Assembly: GCA_020852515.1 (NCBI GenBank)
Contig: JADZAS010000022.1
Coordinates: 1 to 33,270 of the forward strand
DNA from: Phycisphaerales bacterium
Lineage (GTDB): Bacteria > Planctomycetota > Phycisphaerae > Phycisphaerales > UBA5793
Length of the DNA stretch: 33,270 nt
Direction: 5' to 3'
The position numbers were made by a program, and so were the translations under genes. How positions within the stretch are numbered: the first letter of the stretch is position 1; each line of letters begins with the position of its first letter. The notes under the pieces were generated by a model. That model was not told the DNA's origin and searched no databases. It was given only the letters and a program-made list of their open reading frames with translations. Positions 1 to 9,375 of this stretch are shown piece by piece.

Positions 1-8
1 ACGAAGGT

Positions 9-67
9 CCAAATCCGAATGACGAAACGCCGAAAACGTGGTTATTTCATTCGTCATTCAGATTGGG
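9..67. repeat. Imperfect inverted repeat (hairpin) downstream of the transglutaminase-like gene
   Basis: Arms at 9-26 and 50-67 match at 16 of 18 positions as reverse complements; the core is AATGACGAA against TTCGTCATT. The loop is about 23 nt. It lies just past the 3' end of the minus-strand gene ending at 121, so it could terminate that transcript or protect its 3' end. No clear T tract follows, so intrinsic termination is not established. A further TTCGGTCATT at 71-80 suggests decayed extra units. Confidence 0.5.
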
Positions 68-120
68 TCATTCGGTCATTGAATCGTGCAACCACGGAAA
101 CAGCACATGCGGTTGCCCTG

Positions 121-1524
121 TCATCGTGCCGCCATGACCATGCGGGCTTCGGCGCGGACGGTGTCGCGGGGGCCGAGGGCGAAGCAGTTGACGGGGACCT
201 GGGCATCGGTTTTGTCGCCGTCGCCGTCGAGATCGAGGTTCATGTTGGCTTCGTCGAATTTCCCCGGCATCCACATGGCGTAACCGAAGACCATCTGGTT
301 CTCGAACTGTTCGAGGCTGTTGTACGTCCGTCCGTAGCTGGGGTCGTAAAGCGTGCCGTCGATGTTCAGCAGCATGTGATAGTGGAACTCGCGTGGGGGA
401 GTTGTGCCGCCCTGTCCGGGGAGATTGCCGGTGGGCTTCAATTCGGTGTAGGCCCAGTGATACTGGCCGTGATCGCCGATGGGATTGCGTGCGATGTTGA
501 GGAAGGGCAACGGGCTGGCGCGGCCTGGACCGTCGGCGTCGCGTTGCCACGCGCCCAGCAGCAGCCGATTCGTCCGACAATCGGACGTGCTGGGGGGCAG
601 GATGCGCACCGGCTCCACACCGCCAGCCACGCCATGGATCGCCAGCATGTCCCGCAGCAGGTTCACCCAGGCGTCGCACTGGCCGTCGCCGGCAGCCAGC
701 AGGTCGGCTGTGCTGACGGCTTCGGTCGACCAGTTTCCGTAGTAGCACAGCTTCCGGCCATCGAGCCGGCTGACCTGCAGCGAAGCAAACCGAGGCCAGA
801 GACCCATGAGCAGGCCCCGGCGATCCACGGCATTGGTCCCCGCACGACAGGTCAGGTCCACCAGCGTGTCGACCAGCACCGCCGACGGCTCCGGCTCGTT
901 CATCAGGATGTACACGGGAATGGTCGTCGTGGTCAGCGAGGACCACGTTTTGCCCTGGTCCACGCTGATCCACCATTGCAGGGTCAGGGGATCGTACATG
1001 CCGGCACGGTTTTGCACGGGCCTGGCGGCGGTCAGGCCGCGAGCGACCCAGAAGCTGCCCGTTCGCCGCGGCACGACGGGGCCAAGAAAGCCCAGTCGCG
1101 CCGACCAGCCGAGCACCTGCACGTTGTCGCTGATCGCTGGATCTTTGGGGATCAGGCAAAGTTCCGCCTGAAGACGATCACCTCGCTTCACCACCACGGG
1201 CGATGCGGGACGATGGCCGATCCAGGTCGGAGAAGGGTACGACTGGCCCTGCGCGTGACAGAGCGTCAGTTCGCGGCCCGAGGCTCGTTGCACCTGCACG
1301 CTGGCGACTTCCCATTTCGCCGCCGGGGCCGTCGATGTCACCAGATCAGGCGGCGTGGGCTGTTGAACGCCGGCGGCTGGAGCGGAAACGGATGCGAGCC
1401 TCGGACGTTGCGAGACATCCCGGCGACCCATCACCGCCCGCAGCAAGGTCGGCGATCCCAGGCCCACCAGCACGAACAAAAGCGCGCACCGCCACCCCCA
1501 TCTTGTCCCCCTGAATGTGTTCAT
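121..1524 (-). CDS. Exported transglutaminase-like protein (Cys-His-Asp)
   Basis: Protein of 467 aa. Residues 12-30 form a hydrophobic signal or anchor segment after a basic start (MNTFRGTRWGWR). A low-complexity Ala/Pro linker follows to about residue 70. The C-terminal half carries what looks like a transglutaminase-like papain-fold triad: Cys283 in GDGQCDAWVNLL, His381 or His383 in FHYHMLLNIDG, and Asp394 in LYDPSYG. In this superfamily members act as peptidases, amidases or crosslinkers; the substrate cannot be told here. A DLDGDGDKTD stretch near residue 435 resembles a calcium-binding loop. The start is ATG with AAAGG about 9 nt upstream. It is transcribed alone, and the next gene upstream is the decayed transposase on the other strand. 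The triad is read by eye; the family assignment is inference. Confidence 0.7.
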   Translation of the reverse strand: MNTFRGTRWGWRCALLFVLVGLGSPTLLRAVMGRRDVSQRPRLASVSAPAAGVQQPTPPDLVTSTAPAAKWEVASVQVQRASGRELTLCHAQGQSYPSPTWIGHRPASPVVVKRGDRLQAELCLIPKDPAISDNVQVLGWSARLGFLGPVVPRRTGSFWVARGLTAARPVQNRAGMYDPLTLQWWISVDQGKTWSSLTTTTIPVYILMNEPEPSAVLVDTLVDLTCRAGTNAVDRRGLLMGLWPRFASLQVSRLDGRKLCYYGNWSTEAVSTADLLAAGDGQCDAWVNLLRDMLAIHGVAGGVEPVRILPPSTSDCRTNRLLLGAWQRDADGPGRASPLPFLNIARNPIGDHGQYHWAYTELKPTGNLPGQGGTTPPREFHYHMLLNIDGTLYDPSYGRTYNSLEQFENQMVFGYAMWMPGKFDEANMNLDLDGDGDKTDAQVPVNCFALGPRDTVRAEARMVMAAR

Positions 1525-1833
1525 GGCCTGACCTTTGCGGTTCGTATACCCCGCCGCAGCCCCGCAGCCGCAGCCATTGGATTCAACGCGGAAACGAACC
1601 GTTTGATTGCATGGACTCCCGGAACACAGTGCAGTTGAAAAGGCGGGTGATCTCCGCCCGCACCTGTAAATACACTTTACGTATCCGATGATGCGTCGTC
1701 AATGGATTCGTGCGTGGGTCCATGAAGAGCCATCTGCGTTGTGGCCGGTTCCCAGTCTCGGCGGGGTCACTCGGCGGGGTCGTGCATCGGTGGTCGGGGG
1801 GTCACGGGCACGAATAGGGCCGTCGATGGGGCG
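1525..1833. other. Intergenic region between the transglutaminase-like gene and the IS remnant
   Basis: No gene is seen. It should contain the minus-strand promoter for the gene starting at 1524. The short inverted repeat GTAAATACACTTTAC near 1666-1680 could be an operator. A GGCGG/CCGCC hairpin lies near 1641-1660. No left-end copy of the IS terminal sequence found at 2961-2980 is visible here. Confidence 0.4.
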
Positions 1834-2935
1834 ATGCGGGCGTTGTTGGGCGTCCAGCATTTCGCCAACTTGCCCGACCCGCGCGTGAATCGAACCAATA
1901 GAACACGACCTGACCGACATCCTCACCATCGCCATCTGTGGCTTCATCTGCGGCGCCGACGGCTGAACAGATGTCGAGGAGTTCGGGCGGGACAAGGAGC
2001 CATGGCTTCGCACGTTCCTGAAACTGCCCAACGGCATTCCTTCGCATGACACGTTCGGACGGGTGTTCGCCATGCCCGACGCCGCCGCGTTCGCCGAGTG
2101 CTTCAGCCAGTGGGTGCAAACCTTGTGCGAAGACCTGGCGGGCGACGTGGTCAACATCGACGGCAAGACGCTGCGTCGCTCCCTGGATAAGGCCAGTCTC
2201 AAGTCGGCGCTGCATCTGGTCAGCGACTGGGCGGGTGACGCTTGTCTGTCGCTGGGTCAGGTGGCGGTCGAGGACAAGAGCAATGAGATCACGGCGATTC
2301 CCAAACTGCTGAAAATTCTCGATATTTCCGGGGCAACCGTGACCATTGACGCCATGGGTTGCCAGAAGGCCATTGCTCAACAGATCGTGGAGCAGGGCGG
2401 CGATTACGTGCTGTCGGTCAAGGAGAACCAGTTGAATCTGTTCGAGGAAGTGCGTCGCACGATGCACGAGATCGCTGATCATCCCGGTCCCGGCTTGAAG
2501 TTCGACCATCACCAGACCACCGACGGCGATCATGGCCGGGTGGAGGTTCGCAAGGTCTGGTGCACCGAGGGCATCAGCGAAGTGACGGCGCGTCTGGATG
2601 ACTGGCCGGGTCTGCGTCAGTTCGTCATGGTGGAGCGCCGCCGGACCACCAGCCAGGGCACCAGCGTGGAACGGGCCTACTACATCGCCAGCCACGAGCA
2701 TGTGAGCGCCAAGTGGATGGGTCATGCGATCCGCAGCCACTGGGCGATCGAGAACAAGCTGCACTGGTCGTTGGACGTGGCGTTCGACGAGGACCACCGC
2801 CGTGTCCGCACCGGCCACGCCGCCGCCAACATGGCGCTGTTGCGCAAGATCGTCTTGAACCTGCTGAAGAATGAGAGAACCTGCAAACGGGGCCTGGCCG
2901 TCAAACGTCTCAAAGCGGGCTGGAGCGAATCTTAA
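1834..2935 (+). pseudogene. Decayed ISAs1-family transposase
   Basis: The reading resembles ISAs1/H-repeat transposases. The N-terminal part from ATG 1834 (LLGVQHFANLPDPRVNRTNR) is in one frame. The continuation, HDLTDILTIAICGFICGADG, is in the next frame, so a 1-nt frameshift lies at about 1898-1906. An in-frame TGA at 1964-1966 sits where family members usually have Trp (GADGW). From about 1967 to TAA 2933-2935 the frame is open and carries the core: NIDGKTLRRS, VTIDAMGCQ, YVLSVKENQ and IRSHWAIENKLHWSLDVAF, the last supplying the catalytic Glu region. The intact part alone (GTG 2063 to 2935, 290 aa) lacks the N-terminal DNA-binding portion. The element is probably inactive unless recoding occurs; a sequencing error at either lesion cannot be excluded. 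Confidence 0.85.
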
Positions 2936-2960
2936 TCCGCTGCGGGTGCTGCAAGGATGG

Positions 2961-2980
2961 ATTTAGATGCAATTGCCCTG
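2961..2980 (+). mobile_element. Putative right end of the ISAs1-type element
   Basis: ATTTAGATGCAATTGCCCTG lies 25 nt after the transposase stop. Its reverse complement starts CAGGGC, as expected for a terminal inverted repeat of ISAs1-type elements. No matching left end was found upstream of 1834, which agrees with a truncated or decayed insertion. The boundary is inferred from position and general resemblance. Confidence 0.4.
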
Positions 2981-3013
2981 CGGTGGGGGAAGAGGCGAGA
3001 AGGGAAGTAGCGC

Positions 3014-3132
3014 GGGGGACCCCGCCGAAGCGGTGAGTACACCGCATCGACGGGCTTTGTCCGCATGGAGCGCCGTGACTTGTCGCGTGTGCCGAAAACA
3101 ATCGCGGCGGCAGGGGGGAACCTGTCGCCGCG
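3014..3132 (-). repeat. Two-hairpin repeat, copy A (downstream of cytochrome c)
   Basis: Read on minus, the first hairpin pairs 3121-3132 with 3103-3114 (CGCGGCGACAGG with CCTGCCGCCGCG, one wobble) and is followed by ATTGTTTT, so it looks like an intrinsic terminator 28 nt after the cytochrome c stop. About 50 nt on, a second hairpin pairs 3021-3028 with 3047-3054 (one mismatch), with an inner GCGG/CCGC stem. Both hairpins and their order recur at 3769-3904 after the 16S gene. Confidence 0.75.
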
Positions 3133-3159
3133 AGAGGGAAATCTGGTTGTTGGAGAAGC

Positions 3160-3552
3160 TTACTTTTGCTCTTCGAGGTAGGCGATCACATTCTTCACGT
3201 CTTCCACTTTCTTGATGCCGGCGAAGGCCATTTTGCCGCCGGGGACGGTGCCTTTGGGATCCTGAAGATATTTCATGAGGTTTTCCTGCGACCACGTGAG
3301 GCCGGACTCGATCATGGGGTTGGAGTACTTGTAGCCCTCGATCGAGGCCGCTTTTCGGCCGACCACACCGAAGAGGCTGGGACCGACCTTGTTTTTGCCC
3401 TGTTCCACGGCGTGGCACGCCATGCACTGCCTGAACGTACTTTTACCCGCGGCCGCATCGCCGGCAGGGGCTTCGGAGGCCGCCATGGCCATGCCCATCG
3501 CCAAGGAACCCGCCATCAGGAACACGCCACCCCACATCATTTCTCTCTTCAT
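3160..3552 (-). CDS. Class I c-type cytochrome, exported
   Basis: Protein of 130 aa. A signal peptide of about 25 residues (MKREMMWGGVFLMAGSLAMG, cleavage near AMAA) would send it to the periplasm. The haem c site is CMACH (Cys43, Cys46, His47). The likely distal axial ligand is Met108 in GGKMAF. GPSLFGVVGRKA and GYKYSNPM are typical of the soluble cytochrome c2/mitochondrial-type class, which shuttles electrons between a bc1-like complex and an oxidase or other acceptor. A reading frame 11 codons longer exists, but the start at 3552 gives a normal signal peptide and has AAAGG about 12 nt upstream. A promoter candidate is at 3716-3744 and the transcript probably ends in the hairpin at 3103-3132. 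The partner is not in the window. Confidence 0.9.
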   Translation of the reverse strand: MKREMMWGGVFLMAGSLAMGMAMAASEAPAGDAAAGKSTFRQCMACHAVEQGKNKVGPSLFGVVGRKAASIEGYKYSNPMIESGLTWSQENLMKYLQDPKGTVPGGKMAFAGIKKVEDVKNVIAYLEEQK

Positions 3553-3715
3553 CGGTCGCCCAACCTTTCTGTTGAACCAGACCACGAAGCTGGATTTCGA
3601 AGGACGTCACGGCTGGTGCGGAAGTGGGAGGATGGCGGGAAGCGGGAGAAACGTCCGTGATGCCGGGGAAATCCCTGTGCCGGGCCGAAGACGATCTTCA
3701 GTCCAATGGGGGACA

Positions 3716-3744
3716 AGTGTAAAAATATTAAGTGGTATTTACAA
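3716..3744 (-). promoter_or_regulatory. Candidate promoter for the cytochrome c gene
   Basis: On minus, TTGTAA (3744-3739), a 17-nt AT-rich spacer and TACACT (3721-3716) give 4/6 matches at both boxes. It is the most AT-rich stretch between the 16S repeat and the cytochrome start, about 165 nt upstream of the ATG. Confidence 0.4.
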
Positions 3745-3768
3745 CAAGGCGGGAGCTGTCGAACATCC

Positions 3769-3904
3769 GTCGGACCCCGCCGAAGCGGCGAGTACACCGC
3801 ATCGGCGGGCTTTGCCCACCTGTCGTCGCGTCGTGTAGCGACGTGTCGAGTCTATGTGTCGAGCCTATAAAACAACCGCGGCGGCAGGGAGACCTGTCGC
3901 CGCG
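3769..3904 (-). repeat. Two-hairpin repeat, copy B (downstream of 16S rRNA)
   Basis: On minus this follows the 16S 3' end by about 160 nt. Hairpin 1 pairs 3893-3904 with 3877-3888 (CGCGGCGACAGG with CCTGCCGCCGCG) and runs into GTTGTTTTATAGG, a terminator-like T-rich tail. Hairpin 2 pairs 3776-3783 with 3802-3809 (CCCGCCGA/TCGGCGGG, perfect 8 bp) with an inner GCGG/CCGC stem around GTACA. The sequence between the hairpins differs from copy A while both stems are conserved, which suggests that the structures are what is maintained. Confidence 0.75.
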
Positions 3905-4025
3905 TGGATTGATTCGGTTTGGTATGGCCGATCGTTGACAAGGGAACAGTTGGAAGGGCGCTTAGCCGAACGTTGCCGGACGGCCGCCTCTCGTGAGAGA
4001 GACGAGGTTGTGATGACGATTTCAC

Positions 4026-4043
4026 CAACCGGATCGCTCCGGG
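4026..4043 (-). other. Possible 3' half of the 16S processing stem
   Basis: The 16S trailer sequence can pair with the leader at 5593-5613: CAAC, GATCG and CCGG blocks line up with small internal loops. Such leader-trailer stems are cut by RNase III to release pre-16S rRNA. The pairing was found by eye and was not folded. Confidence 0.4.
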
Positions 4044-4062
4044 AGGGTGTCTACGGATCCCG

Positions 4063-5577
<1,515 letters not shown>

Positions 5578-5592
5578 ATTATCGTTGCACGA

Positions 5593-5613
5593 CCGGGACG
5601 AACCCGATCGTTG
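5593..5613 (-). other. Possible 5' half of the 16S processing stem
   Basis: This leader segment, about 20 nt upstream of the mature 16S 5' end, is complementary in three blocks to 4026-4043. See that entry for the pairing. Confidence 0.4.
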
Positions 5614-5883
5614 ACGCATCGATGAGTAGTTTGCCTGTACACCCCCGCCAGCCGAATCGGCCGGCGCGGGTGGGTCATTCGATCCGAAGATCGATTCCGT
5701 TGCGGCTAGACAACGGACAAATGGAAACCATCCATTCGCTGGAATTGAATTCAGCGTCACAAGGATGCTTCCAGGCCGGGGCTGTGACCCCCCGACCGAT
5801 GGATTTCGCCCTCCGCCAGCCCTGTGAAAGGCTGACCTCGGGCCGCACCCTCGCGGCGTTTGTACATTTACCCAACTGTTCAC

Positions 5884-5896
5884 TTTTCAAAGAGCG
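5884..5896 (-). promoter_or_regulatory. boxA antitermination site of the rRNA leader
   Basis: On minus CGCTCTTTGAAAA closely matches the bacterial boxA (TGYTCTTTRAAAA type). It lies about 90 nt downstream of the predicted start and 310 nt before 16S. BoxA recruits NusB/NusE and, with NusA, protects rRNA transcription from early termination; nusA is encoded in this same window. Confidence 0.75.
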
Positions 5897-5992
5897 GGTC
5901 AGTCGCAGTCCTACGATGGTCGGCCGGGGCCGGTTCGATGACTGGATGACAAATCAGCCGATGAACGTCGCCGTTCAACGACACGCAAGGGG

Positions 5993-6020
5993 ATGATAGA
6001 CTGCACCCCGAGAGGGTCAA
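5993..6020 (-). promoter_or_regulatory. rRNA promoter
   Basis: On minus, TTGACC (6020-6015), a 16-nt spacer, then TATCAT (5998-5993): 5/6 matches at each box. An A-rich run (CAATCAAAAATG, 6034-6045) sits upstream where an UP element would be. The predicted start is near 5986, giving a leader of about 410 nt with boxA. No other strong pair was seen upstream. Confidence 0.75.
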
Positions 6021-6186
6021 GGCAGCGAAGATCATTTTTGATTGCCGCCGCGCCCGATTCCGCTCCAGGCTGCCGCAAACGGCTGTTTTTGAAGATCTTG
6101 CGCCGTCGGGGCCCCTTGGGACATGCCAGGACTGCGGGAAGCACCTGACGCGCCGCCGGCCATGTGGAAAGTGGTCCCGAGGCCAT

Positions 6187-6223
6187 GGATGGCGGTGGAT
6201 GGCGGTGGATGGCGGTGGATGGC
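6187..6223 (+). repeat. 10-bp tandem repeat (GGATGGCGGT, about 3.7 units)
   Basis: Three perfect units at 6187-6216 followed by a partial one. It lies in non-coding sequence upstream of the rRNA promoter, and copy number is likely to vary. Between 6021 and 6427 nothing else was recognised. Confidence 0.85.
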
Positions 6224-6427
6224 GAAATGGCGTCAAACTCGAGGGGGTTCGCGAGGCCGCAAGGGGGTTTGGGTGGTTGGCAGAGTCTTTCACGAGGCTG
6301 CCGGTGATTTCGGGAAGGGGTTGTGGCCTCCGGGGGCCGCCGGCGCCGAAGCAGTGCTGTGCGGGGGCCCTTTGACAACCGGGGGCTGCTTCTGGTACAT
6401 TGAGCGGGTGAGGCACTTCGAGCGATT

Positions 6428-6680
6428 CGCCAACTCGGGCTGGACCCGCTCTGCCCCTCGCCGGCAAGGCGCGGCGGCCGGCACGCTGGAGGAAGCGGCG
6501 GACCGCATCGTGAGTGAGGCGGACGGCGGCGGCGATGGGTTTGCAGCACATGTTTCGGCCGCGCGGCCGGCCGAGGAAGGGGCAGCGGCATGAGCAGACC
6601 TAATAAACGTACCTGTCCCGTTTTCTTGCCCCGTTTTCTTGCCCCTTGCCCGTTTTCTTGCCTGTCCCGTTTTCTTGCCC
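6428..6680 (+). repeat. Dispersed repeat copy R1 with reiterated terminal motif
   Basis: From CGCCAACTCGGGCTGGAC to the terminal AACGTACCTGTCCCG this is about 85-90% alike to the reverse complement of 13038-13227, judged by eye. The end motif CCCGTTTTCTTGCC is repeated about four times between 6616 and 6680. Related copies lie at 8385-8520 (opposite strand), 11326-11472 (same strand) and 13038-13227 (opposite). It may be the end of a decayed transposase gene (one frame in copy R4 reads RRRGRPREAVTA) or a non-coding mobile repeat. It carries no intact gene. Confidence 0.75.
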
Positions 6681-6848
6681 GCAGATGAGGGCGGATTGCC
6701 TGAGCGGGTGAAACGGGGGATGCGGCATAATTCTGGAACGGCCCGGGTCCTGGCGACGTGTCGGCGTGATCTCGGCCAATCAGCCTGACTCGGTCGACAG
6801 GGGGCACCATCCCGAGCGGTGGACCCGACAAGTAGACGGAGGGATGAA

Positions 6849-8354
6849 ATGTCAGCTCGATATCAGGTGTATCCGATCGGCGTTCTGTGCATTCTCGCTG
6901 CGGCGTCGTGGGCGACATCCGTCCACGCCCAATGCGATTTGATTTTTGAGCGGCAACTCGTTTCGTCCGACGGGAGGGAAGGCGACCTGTTCGGCACGGC
7001 GATCGCCATCAGCGGAGATCGCGCTGTTGTGGGGGCCAGTTACGCGGAGGATCCCGCGGAGAACGCAGGCGCGGCGTACCTCTTCAACTACGTGACGGGG
7101 GAAGAACTCGCCAAGTTCATCGCCGGCGACGGGACGGCCGGGGATGAGTTTGGCGAGACGGTGGCGTTCAGCGGGAGCCGAATCGTGATCGGCGCGCGCA
7201 AGGATGACGCCAATCGAGGTTCGGTGTTCGTCTTTGATGCAGATTCATACGAGTTGCTCTTTGAACTCGCCGCGGAAGATCGCGACCTTGGTGATTCGTT
7301 TGGCGCTTCCGTCGCGCTGATCGGATCCACGGCGATCATCGGCGCTACCGGCGATGATGAACGAGCCAACGGCGCCGGAGCGGTCTACCTTTTTAATACG
7401 AATACAGGTCGGCAGATTCGCAAGATCCTGGCGTCGGATGGAGCGGAGGCCAATCGATTCGGAGAGGTGGTGGCGACGGATGGTCGCCACGTCGTGGTGG
7501 GCGCGCCCGGGGCAAACATCTATGCAGCACGATCCGGCGCCGCATACGTATTCGACGCTCTGACGGGCGTCGAGGTATGCAAACTGATTCCGGATGTTGG
7601 AGCGGAACGGGATGAGTTCGGCGCATCCGTTGCTATTCGAGGCGGACTGGCGGTGGTGGGCGCTCCATATCGAGCCGAGGGCGCTCAGCAATGCGGCGCC
7701 GTTTTCGTATTTGATGCTTCGACCGGCGAGCAACTGCTCAAACTCGTGCCGGCGGACGTCACCTCGGGCAAGTACTTTGGGCGCTCCGTCGCCGTCGACG
7801 GGAACCGGATTCTGGTTGGCGCATCGGGCGACTCCCATCTCGGATTCCGAGCCGGCGCGGTGTACCTCTTTGATGCTTCGACCGGGGTAGAACTGAGGAA
7901 AGTTGTCGCGCCTGATGGGGGCGCGATTCGCCAGCTCGGCTGGGCCATCGCGGTGGCGGGATCAACCGCGATCGTCGGATCACCGGGTAACGGCCCCGTC
8001 GAGAACCCTGGTGCTGCGTACGTCTTTTCGATCGAGTGTGGACTGACACTCGCATCGCTTGGATCTTGCCCGGGATCGATGCTCTTCAAATTCACTCGCG
8101 CAACGCCGGGCGCAACAGTGGCGCTTCTCGCCGCGCTGCGGGAGGGCGAATTCGCAATACCGAATGGGAACCCGTGCGCCGGAACACGGCTTGGCCTCGA
8201 AGGGCGCATTCGAGTCGCCACCACAAAGCAGGCCGGATTAGACGGCTCCGCGGCTGTTCCGGCGTATGTGACGCAGCAGGCCTGCGGCCAAATACACTTG
8301 CAGGCGATCGATCTGGCTGACTGCGAAACCTCGAACGTGATTCTTCTTGACTAG
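6849..8354 (+). CDS. Exported FG-GAP beta-propeller protein
   Basis: Protein of 501 aa. A signal peptide (VLCILAAASWATSVHAQC) ends near residue 28, so the protein is secreted. About seven repeats of roughly 50-60 aa follow, each of the form 'FG.(S/A)VA..G...(V/I)GA......GA(V/A)Y(L/V)F...TG', as in integrin-alpha-like FG-GAP propellers, to about residue 395. The last 105 residues form a separate domain with several Cys (SCPGSMLFKF, IPNGNPCAGTRLGLEGRIR, QQACGQIHLQ, ADCETSNV) that is shared with the protein starting at 32289. ATG 6849 is chosen over a longer frame because GGAGGG precedes it by 5-6 nt and the signal peptide begins there. It stands alone between inverted copies R1 and R2 of the dispersed repeat. 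The ligand is unknown. Confidence 0.85.
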   Translation: MSARYQVYPIGVLCILAAASWATSVHAQCDLIFERQLVSSDGREGDLFGTAIAISGDRAVVGASYAEDPAENAGAAYLFNYVTGEELAKFIAGDGTAGDEFGETVAFSGSRIVIGARKDDANRGSVFVFDADSYELLFELAAEDRDLGDSFGASVALIGSTAIIGATGDDERANGAGAVYLFNTNTGRQIRKILASDGAEANRFGEVVATDGRHVVVGAPGANIYAARSGAAYVFDALTGVEVCKLIPDVGAERDEFGASVAIRGGLAVVGAPYRAEGAQQCGAVFVFDASTGEQLLKLVPADVTSGKYFGRSVAVDGNRILVGASGDSHLGFRAGAVYLFDASTGVELRKVVAPDGGAIRQLGWAIAVAGSTAIVGSPGNGPVENPGAAYVFSIECGLTLASLGSCPGSMLFKFTRATPGATVALLAALREGEFAIPNGNPCAGTRLGLEGRIRVATTKQAGLDGSAAVPAYVTQQACGQIHLQAIDLADCETSNVILLD

Positions 8355-8384
8355 CGCCGCCATGCAGCTTCGCATCAGCGGTGA

Positions 8385-8520
8385 GGCAAGAAAACGGGGC
8401 AGGTACGCTTATGGGTGCGATTCATGCCGTTACCGCCTTTCGCGGGCGGCCCCGTGGGCGAATTTGGTGCACCGGGCCGGGCGCTGCCGCGGTCCGCTTC
8501 ATCCACCCTGCACTCGACGC
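8385..8520 (-). repeat. Dispersed repeat copy R2
   Basis: On minus it ends with AACGGCATGAATCGCACC and AAGCGTACCTGCCCCG then TTTTCTTGCC, the same end as R1 but in the opposite orientation. The inner part is more diverged. It lies 30 nt past the stop of the FG-GAP gene, so R1 and R2 point their terminal motifs at that gene from both sides. Confidence 0.7.
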
Positions 8521-8694
8521 CGCGATTGAGGACGTACGCAGGCGTAGCCGCCGGGCGCAGGTCGAGCAGGGCGAGGCATGAGAAGTTCCAGGCGCGTCGC
8601 GGGCCGCGACGACCGAGGTCGCTCTGATCTCCAGAAAACACGTACCGGTCCGACCTTTCCCGTTTGTGCTTGTCGTTTGTTTGCTCGTGTATTT

Positions 8695-8735
8695 GCTCCC
8701 GTTTGTTTGCTTGTCCCGTTTTCTTGCCGCTTTCC
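8695..8735 (+). repeat. Dispersed repeat terminal fragment R3
   Basis: GCTTGTCCCGTTTTCTTGCC and flanking degenerate units match only the terminal motif of R1. It follows a stretch of related T-rich degenerate sequence from about 8640. Confidence 0.5.
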
Positions 8736-9375
8736 TGCCCGGGTCGATGAAAGTGCCGGCACGATCGTGTGGGGATGTCGAATCTGCTTTCCATGGCTTA
8801 TCCGTTGGAAAGACGACGGTTTGGTAGTCACATCCCCGCCGAGACATGGCATTTAGAGAGATACTGCTTGCATTCCTCATTCCGCAGCGTACACTTGTGG
8901 TAGATCGCGGAGAGGAGCCTGTAACAGGCAAGCGTTCCGCGTCGGAAGATAAAGCAAAGGGCAGTTCGCTTCCCCGCTCCGGAACCCCGGAACTTGAGCG
9001 AAAAGCCAGTTGATGAATAAGCCGATCTAGTTTTGCACTTTATGTGCGGAGCTTGGTCGGCTTGTCGTTTTTGGTTCACGCAGCAAAGACATGCTACTAC
9101 CTGGGCGCAAATCGGAAGGAACCTTGTGCGAACATCCGAACAGACCACATCCGCAGACAAGCAAGCACCCGACAACGGACGCCAAGAGCCAACCCGTGAT
9201 GCTCCACCGCGCGTCGTCGTGAACGGCGAGGCTCTCAACCTCACGCTTGATACGGAACTGAGGCCGGTAGAGAACACGGCTTTCAAAGCAAGCCGCTGAC
9301 TGAGTGACCGGGGGCATATCCGACTCTGAGTCGGAAAGACGATGCACGACTGACATACCTCTGAAGGAGAGCCAC
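8736..9375. other. Gene-free stretch before the stress-type trio
   Basis: No gene is convincing in these 640 nt. Reading frames exist on both strands but have no recognisable domain, atypical composition and no good start context. A minus-strand frame near 9027-9318 has a hydrophobic segment with several Cys (LLASVVGCLLVCGCGLFGC), yet lacks a clear ribosome-binding site. The base composition is visibly lower in GC than that of the flanking genes. Confidence 0.4.
9319..9335. promoter_or_regulatory. Perfect palindrome upstream of the DUF892 gene
   Basis: TCCGACTCTGAGTCGGA: 8-bp arms around one central base, 40 nt before the ATG at 9376. It suits a dimeric repressor operator or a short mRNA hairpin. 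No factor can be assigned. Confidence 0.4.

Noticed and set aside
19-1638. A 539-codon plus frame opposite the transglutaminase-like gene
   Set aside because: The minus frame has a signal peptide and a catalytic triad; the plus frame has no recognisable feature.
3014-3904. CRISPR array
   Set aside because: There are only two copies, far apart, with a gene between them; they are hairpin repeats, not direct repeats with uniform spacers.
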